NCBI GenBank assembly: GCA_964609495.1
Contig: CAZSTA010000113.1
Location: 1-11,357, forward strand
DNA: 11,357 bases
From: CAZSTA01 sp964609495 [NCBI: uncultured bacterium]
GTDB lineage: Bacteria; CAZSTA01
Reading direction: 5' to 3'
Below are positions 7,151-11,357 of this stretch, piece by piece. The notes under the pieces were generated by a model. That model did not search any database, had not been told where the DNA came from, and was given only the letters and a program-made list of their open reading frames with translations. Both the position numbers and the translations under genes were made by a program. Position 1 is the stretch's first letter, and each line of letters opens with the position of its first letter.

Positions 7151-7220
7151 TTGATATCCCCCTTCGGTCTTGAGATAATATTTCTAAACTTACTTTTAGA
7201 AGAAAATAGAAATTAATCAT
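7140..7220 (-). CDS. Possible 26-residue leader ORF before cysK
   Basis: An ATG at 7218-7220 follows TAGGAG with 6-nt spacing (AGGAG at 7227-7231) and reads [17 protein letters not shown] and on to TAG at 7140-7142, 26 codons in all. It overlaps the cysK GTG start by 11 bp in a different frame, an arrangement suited to translational coupling. It lies between the cysK promoter and cysK, so it would be on the transcript. It has no cysteine codon, so it is not a simple cysteine-codon attenuator. It could be chance in AT-rich sequence. Confidence 0.3.
   Translation of the reverse strand: MINFYFLLKVSLEILSQDRRGISSEV
7182..7201. promoter_or_regulatory. Inverted repeat in the cysK leader
   Basis: TTCTAAA (7182-7188) and TTTAGAA (7195-7201) are perfect complements with a 6-nt spacer. 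They lie downstream of the cysK promoter and inside the possible leader ORF. A regulator-binding site (for instance for the Rrf2 protein) or an RNA hairpin are both possible. Confidence 0.35.
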
Positions 7221-7287
7221 AAATAACTCCTATTTAATTCTTCTTAAAGATTATTAAAGAAAATTAGTATTAATATCTCCAGCTTAA

Positions 7288-7316
7288 ATTATATCATACT
7301 TAACCAGAATTGTCAA
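7288..7316 (-). promoter_or_regulatory. Sigma70-type promoter of the cysK-hcyS operon
   Basis: On the minus strand a perfect -35 TTGACA (7311-7316), a 17-nt spacer and a perfect -10 TATAAT (7288-7293) are present. Transcription would start near 7281, about 130 nt before cysK. It diverges from the promoter of the RND gene, with 55 bp between the two -35 boxes. Confidence 0.85.
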
Positions 7317-7371
7317 TAATAATTTTAAAAAATTGGATATATTCGGATGCCTATAAAATTGGGGATCACAG

Positions 7372-7400
7372 TTGACTTTTGAGGAAATTTAAGTTATACT
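7372..7400 (+). promoter_or_regulatory. Sigma70-type promoter of the RND-LolA-like operon
   Basis: TTGACT (7372-7377), a 17-nt spacer and TATACT (7395-7400) form a strong promoter. The leader to the TTG start is about 90 nt and holds a 10-bp palindrome TTTTCGAAAA (7426-7435) that could be an operator. Confidence 0.8.
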
Positions 7401-7497
7401 TATAATCAAAAGAATAAAATTGAAGTTTTCGAAAATGCGTCTAAATTAGTTGAACTGAGCTTTTCTAAGGTTAGCTTGCGTTGAAGGAGGGGAGAGC

Positions 7498-10377
7498 TTG
7501 CCTACTATAGGCGATACCAGGAGAAGGATCTTAAGAAATATAGGCATCATCTCGCATAGTCAACACAAGCGAGTCTTATTTATTGGGCTTATAATCACCT
7601 TGCTTTTAGGAGCTACAGCTATATTTAAGCTGAAAGCGAACGTAGATCTAATCCATCTCCTATCCAGCTCCTCAGTGGTAAAACGCTTCGACTATGCCCT
7701 GGAAGACTTCGATAGCACCAGCAGTCTAGCAGTAGTCATAGAATCCTCCTCACCAGATAATATAGAGAAAGCTCAGCAACTATCGGATTACCTCGCCTCT
7801 CAAATTCTAGAGCTAAAGGATGATAAATCGGAAAAATTAGTCAAGAGAATCGATTATAAGATAGATGCGGATTTCTTTCGAAAAAGAGGATTACTATACT
7901 TCTCCCCAGAAGATCTGGAGAAAATAAAGGATTTTCTCATCCAAAAGAAGGACCTTCTCCAATCCCTCCTCCCCGATTTTAATACCCCCAATTTCTATGA
8001 AACTATAAATAGCATAATAGCAGGCTCGGTCGAAGATGCTCTCTCTATGACCGATGAGGAGATAAGCCAACAGTTAGATACCTTATTGAATATCCTCGTT
8101 CTCACCTCCAACTATATAGAGAAGGGAGATAAATTCGACTCCAAAGGGGAAGAGGTTTTAGATGCTCTCCAGAATTTCCTCCTTCAGGGAAAAAAGGTCG
8201 AGGGTATGGAGATGCTCCAAAGCCCCTATTTCCTGACCTCTCCTGATAAGAAATTCATTTTGATGCCAGTTCAACCAAATCAACCCCGTATGGATATGTC
8301 CACCGTTGAAGGGAAAAGAAGACGGCAGGAACAACTCTATAGACTTACCGCCGCGGTTAAGAAAGTTATAGAGGAGGCTGAAAAGAAACCAGAATTCTCC
8401 TCCCTGAGAATAGGTTTAATTGGAGAACCAGCTCTTATCTACGAATGGGTAGCCGCTATTTGGAAAGATATGGGCTCCGCCCTATTAGTGGCTATAGTGG
8501 CGATAGCTATACTTCTCTTAATTCTATATTATAGGAATCCCTTTAACTTCGTTTTGGCTATAACCCCGGTAGTGATGAGCGTTATCTGGATGCTGGGTAT
8601 TACAGCTTTGTTCCCAGGCTATCTTACGATCTTCACCGCTACCTGTGCCTCCTTAATCATAGCTCTAGGAGTGGATTTCGCAGTATATCTAATCCTCCGC
8701 TACGAAGAGGAAAGGAGAGCGGAAAGGAATATTAAAGAAGCGATAGATATCACTATGACCACCACTGGTCAAACTATTCTCACCAGTGGTGCTACTATGG
8801 CTCTAGCCTTTTATGTGCTAATGATAACTGGCTTTCAGGGATTAGCGGAGATGGGATTCATAGTGGGAACCGGTATCCTGATATGTATTGCGGTGACCTT
8901 CTTCGTCGTTCCAGCACTTATCACCTGGTGGGAGACAAGATCTATAAGGATGAACAGAGCCTCGGTTTTAGCTCAAAGACGGCGTCTAGTTACCGGTGTA
9001 TTCGATGATATGTCTTGGCATTTCGAGTTATTTATAGCTAAATATTATAAGCTCATTCTAGTGGTCCTAATATTAATCACCCTCTTCTTCGGATATCAAC
9101 TGAAGAATGCTCAGATCAGCTATGACTGGGTAGATATGCAATCGGTGGGGGAAGCTATCAAGTGGCAACGGAAGGTTATGAAATCCTTCGATATGTCCTT
9201 GGATTTTGGAATAGTCATCGCAGACGATATAAAGACCAATAGGGTTATGGCTGATAAGTTAAGCGGTTATGAGGATATCGCAATGGTTGATTCGCTCGTT
9301 CTCTTCTATCCCGATCGGCAAAAAGAGAAGTTACCAATGCTCAAGGAATTGGATGAGAATATCGGAGATCTAGAAGTTGACGCTCTCTCTCATCCTATAA
9401 CCAGGAAGGATAAACCTAGGATAGAGGCTGAACTTGATAATTTAAGCGATAGTCTCCAAGAGTTCAGTCTCAACGCCTTCATCGGTGGATTAGATAGAAC
9501 TGCGAATAAAACCGAGGAGATGGCTTCTTTTACAAAAGGTTTAAAAGAGCGGATAGCTGATGATGAAGGATCAATTGAGGCTTTAGCTCGTCTGGAGAAG
9601 AATACCTACGCGCGAATGAAACAGCTAATTGGAGAATTTAAGGAGATGACGAAGGTCGAAGAGATCACCCTTGATTCCCTACCACCTGCTCTGATTCAGA
9701 AATATACTGGTAAAGAAGATGATTATATAACCTTTGTCTATCCCGCTGAGGATATTTGGGGCAAAGAGCGACTCACTAACTATGTATCCGTTCTGCAAAA
9801 AGTAGATCCCGAGGCTACTGGCGTAGGTGCTCTATTCTCTCAACTTATGAGGGAGATAATGCCCTATTTCATAAGAACCAGCATCATCTCCCTTCTGATC
9901 ATCATTCAACTGCTTTACATCGACTTTGGAACTCTGAGAGCTACCTTATCCTCTATCATTCCTATGCTCATCGGCGCGATCTGGATGATGGGAATGATAA
10001 CCTTATTGGGTATGAAGATAAATGCCGTCAATATAATAGCTGTGCCGATAATCTTCGGTATAGGATCCAGCTCAGGGGTTTATATCCTCCACCGTTATCG
10101 CACCGATGGTGTGCCGATGGCAATTGCGATTAGCCATAGTGGTAGAGTGATCTTAATCTCGGCCTTAACCAGTATAGCTGGTTTTGGAAGTTTAGCTTTT
10201 GCCTCTCATCGGGGATTAGAAAGCTTGGGGAGGGTGCTGTCCTGGGGAATATTCTTCTGTTTTATGGCTTCCCTTATCGTATTGCCAGTAGTTATAAAGA
10301 TGATCTTACGAAGAGAGGAGGTTCCCACAGAAGTTAGTTCAGAGGAAGAGGAATTCGATATAGACGCCACTTTTTAA
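7498..10377 (+). CDS. RND/MMPL-family permease, likely lipid or envelope transporter
   Basis: This is a 959-residue inner-membrane RND permease of the MMPL/HpnN-like kind. The topology is classic two-fold: TM1 (about 25-42), a large periplasmic loop (43-326), five TMs (327-474), TM7 (518-534), a second periplasmic loop with helical, coiled-coil-like stretches (535-790), and five TMs (793-935). The TM4 motif GVDFAVYLI (391-399) keeps the proton-relay Asp393 and is followed by LRYEEER. The matching TM10 stretch reads FGIGSSSGVYILHRYR (853-868), with Ser858 where family members usually carry Asp. No tripartite adaptor or outer-membrane channel gene is adjacent; instead a LolA-like periplasmic protein follows after 33 bp. 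Export of lipids or lipoproteins is therefore likelier than drug efflux, but this is inference. The start is TTG (7498-7500) after AAGGAGG with 7-nt spacing. The C-terminus is an acidic cytoplasmic tail. Confidence 0.9.
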   Translation: MPTIGDTRRRILRNIGIISHSQHKRVLFIGLIITLLLGATAIFKLKANVDLIHLLSSSSVVKRFDYALEDFDSTSSLAVVIESSSPDNIEKAQQLSDYLASQILELKDDKSEKLVKRIDYKIDADFFRKRGLLYFSPEDLEKIKDFLIQKKDLLQSLLPDFNTPNFYETINSIIAGSVEDALSMTDEEISQQLDTLLNILVLTSNYIEKGDKFDSKGEEVLDALQNFLLQGKKVEGMEMLQSPYFLTSPDKKFILMPVQPNQPRMDMSTVEGKRRRQEQLYRLTAAVKKVIEEAEKKPEFSSLRIGLIGEPALIYEWVAAIWKDMGSALLVAIVAIAILLLILYYRNPFNFVLAITPVVMSVIWMLGITALFPGYLTIFTATCASLIIALGVDFAVYLILRYEEERRAERNIKEAIDITMTTTGQTILTSGATMALAFYVLMITGFQGLAEMGFIVGTGILICIAVTFFVVPALITWWETRSIRMNRASVLAQRRRLVTGVFDDMSWHFELFIAKYYKLILVVLILITLFFGYQLKNAQISYDWVDMQSVGEAIKWQRKVMKSFDMSLDFGIVIADDIKTNRVMADKLSGYEDIAMVDSLVLFYPDRQKEKLPMLKELDENIGDLEVDALSHPITRKDKPRIEAELDNLSDSLQEFSLNAFIGGLDRTANKTEEMASFTKGLKERIADDEGSIEALARLEKNTYARMKQLIGEFKEMTKVEEITLDSLPPALIQKYTGKEDDYITFVYPAEDIWGKERLTNYVSVLQKVDPEATGVGALFSQLMREIMPYFIRTSIISLLIIIQLLYIDFGTLRATLSSIIPMLIGAIWMMGMITLLGMKINAVNIIAVPIIFGIGSSSGVYILHRYRTDGVPMAIAISHSGRVILISALTSIAGFGSLAFASHRGLESLGRVLSWGIFFCFMASLIVLPVVIKMILRREEVPTEVSSEEEEFDIDATF

Positions 10378-10410
10378 TCTAACACTTTAAGGAAAAGGAG
10401 GATTTGTTCT

Positions 10411-11190
10411 ATGAATTCAAAGAGTGTTAAACCATCTGTGATCGTCGGGGTTCTCATTATATCGCTGTGCTTAGCGAATCTGTCCCTTGCCGCAGAGCCA
10501 ACAGCAGAGGAGATCATAAAGAGCGTAGATACCGCTCTAAGAGCAGGAGGCAATAATACCGCTTCCGCTGAGATGACCATTACCACCACTACGGGAGAGA
10601 AGAGAACTTTCGATCTAGATCTATATGTTAAACTTGATGAGACAGTGAAAACTTTAATCCGCTTCTTGGGTCCGCCTAAGGTAAAGGGAGTCGGGTATCT
10701 GATCTTGGGAGATACTTTGAAGGTTTTCTATCCCACCACTGGGCGAATTCAAGCTTTGCCCTCCTCCATCATTCGCAAGGGGCTACAAGGAAGTGATTTC
10801 ACCCTTGAGGATATAATCCGTTCTAAGCCCTTCAGCGGGAATTATACTCCTAAGATATTAGGGACTGAAAAGCTGGAGGGGAAAGATGTTTACGTCTTAG
10901 AGCTTACCGCGGCTGGGAAGGACCTCGCTTATAGCAAACTTAAGATGTGGGTCGATGCGGAGAGCCTCACTCCAGCAAAGCAGGAGTATTATGATCTGGA
11001 TGGTAAACTACTTAAAACTCTATATTATAAGGATATTAAAGATATGGAGGGTTTCTGGTCGCCGATGCTCTTGGTAGTGGAAAATGAGCAGACCGGTCAT
11101 AAGAGCACTGTTGTTATAAAGAAGTATGACTTCACGACTGTGATCCCCGATGATACCTTCACTGAACGGAAGCTAAGGGACTGGAAATAA
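10411..11190 (+). CDS. Exported LolA-like (outer membrane lipoprotein-sorting type, PF17131-like) protein
   Basis: The 259 residues begin with a Sec signal peptide (basic start, hydrophobic 9-26, likely cleavage after A27 or A28), so the mature protein is periplasmic. C20 is preceded by Leu and does not form a good lipobox. The body has the features of the LolA/LppX-fold 'outer membrane lipoprotein-sorting' family: TLIRFLGPPKVKGVGYLIL (81-99), a YPTTGRIQALPSS stretch, the GSDFTLEDI motif (127-135) and the terminal PDDTFTERKL (246-255). Such proteins have an open half-barrel that carries acyl chains. ATG is preceded by AAGGAGG. It follows the RND permease by 33 bp and is surely co-transcribed, so it may accept the lipid moved by the permease. 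The exact cargo is unknown. Confidence 0.9.
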   Translation: MNSKSVKPSVIVGVLIISLCLANLSLAAEPTAEEIIKSVDTALRAGGNNTASAEMTITTTTGEKRTFDLDLYVKLDETVKTLIRFLGPPKVKGVGYLILGDTLKVFYPTTGRIQALPSSIIRKGLQGSDFTLEDIIRSKPFSGNYTPKILGTEKLEGKDVYVLELTAAGKDLAYSKLKMWVDAESLTPAKQEYYDLDGKLLKTLYYKDIKDMEGFWSPMLLVVENEQTGHKSTVVIKKYDFTTVIPDDTFTERKLRDWK

Positions 11191-11357
11191 TATTTGGGTT
11201 CAAGTTGTCATTTCCCTTATTGATCTTTGCCAAATTAATAGGACTATTGAAGATTTTTCTCCTGTTAGATCTCGAATCCACCTTAAATCCCCCTCCCGTC
11301 CCGGTTTTTGCTGAATTAATAAGGCTATCAAAGAATCTTGTTAATTATCACCCTCCC
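11191..11357. other. Noncoding tail with weak hairpin after the LolA-like gene
   Basis: No gene is seen. ATCTT (11223-11227) and AAGAT (11250-11254) can pair and run into five T's (11254-11258), with a small inner inverted repeat AATAG/CTATT. This may be a weak terminator for the RND operon. A C-rich stretch (11289-11303) lies between the two copies of the direct repeat. Confidence 0.35.
11226..11339 (+). repeat. Two diverged 33-bp direct repeats
   Basis: Units 11226-11258 and 11307-11339 match at 25 of 33 positions with a period of 81 bp. Seven of the eight differences are transitions. The shared core is AATTAATA followed by a G-rich step and CTAT. It could be an intergenic repeat family or remains of a duplicated terminator. 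Confidence 0.5.

Noticed and set aside
7140-7290. SAM riboswitch or T-box in the cysK leader
   Set aside because: I see none of the conserved S-box or T-box sequences, and the leader is too short and AT-rich for a T-box.
10462-10473. Lipobox around C20 of the LolA-like protein
   Set aside because: The residue before Cys is Leu, which does not fit a signal peptidase II site; a normal Sec cleavage site follows.
10374-10589. Minus-strand 71-codon ORF opposite the LolA-like gene
   Set aside because: It overlaps the signal peptide region and start of a clear plus-strand gene and has no supporting motif.

Overview
This window looks like part of the chromosome of an uncultured, probably anaerobic, diderm bacterium. 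The evidence is indirect. Homocysteine is made by a HcyS-type (DUF39) protein, which is typical of anaerobes. An RND/MMPL permease is paired with an exported LolA-like protein, which implies an outer envelope. AGA/AGG/ATA codons are frequent, GC content looks moderate by eye, and TTG or GTG starts are common (four of the seven main genes). I cannot name the phylum from sequence alone. There are no tRNA, rRNA, CRISPR, transposase or phage genes.

Minus-strand carbohydrate operon (about 115-4098): a strong sigma70-type promoter (4070-4098) drives a GH4 NAD/metal-dependent alpha-glycosidase (MelA/LplD-like), followed after 90 bp by a cytoplasmic GH78 alpha-L-rhamnosidase. Together they could trim rhamnose- and uronate- or galactose-containing oligosaccharides, such as fragments of the rhamnogalacturonan I backbone, after uptake. 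No transporter lies in the window. The GH78 gene carries an in-frame 39-bp tandem duplication near its 5' end.

Minus-strand sulfur module (about 4113-7316): a canonical promoter (7288-7316) leads to cysteine synthase, then HcyS homocysteine synthesis, then a three-cysteine Rrf2 regulator closed by an intrinsic terminator (4113-4139). Cysteine synthase fixes sulfide into cysteine and HcyS fixes it into homocysteine. The Rrf2 protein, with an IscR-like cysteine triad, is the obvious candidate regulator. A large hairpin (4797-4848) separates hcyS from rrf2. Two short ORFs with good ribosome binding sites sit just before cysK and hcyS, each overlapping the next start codon. They are the least explained part of the window.

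Plus-strand envelope operon (7372-11190): a canonical promoter, divergent from that of cysK, drives a 959-residue RND/MMPL permease and a periplasmic LolA-like protein. The pairing suggests lipid or lipoprotein export. The permease keeps the TM4 aspartate but has serine where the family usually has the TM10 acid. The last 167 bp are noncoding and hold two diverged 33-bp direct repeats.

I see no clear-cut new defence or mobile system. The best leads are the leader ORFs, the asymmetric RND permease with its LolA-like partner, and the link between an Fe-S-type Rrf2 protein and cysteine/homocysteine synthesis.
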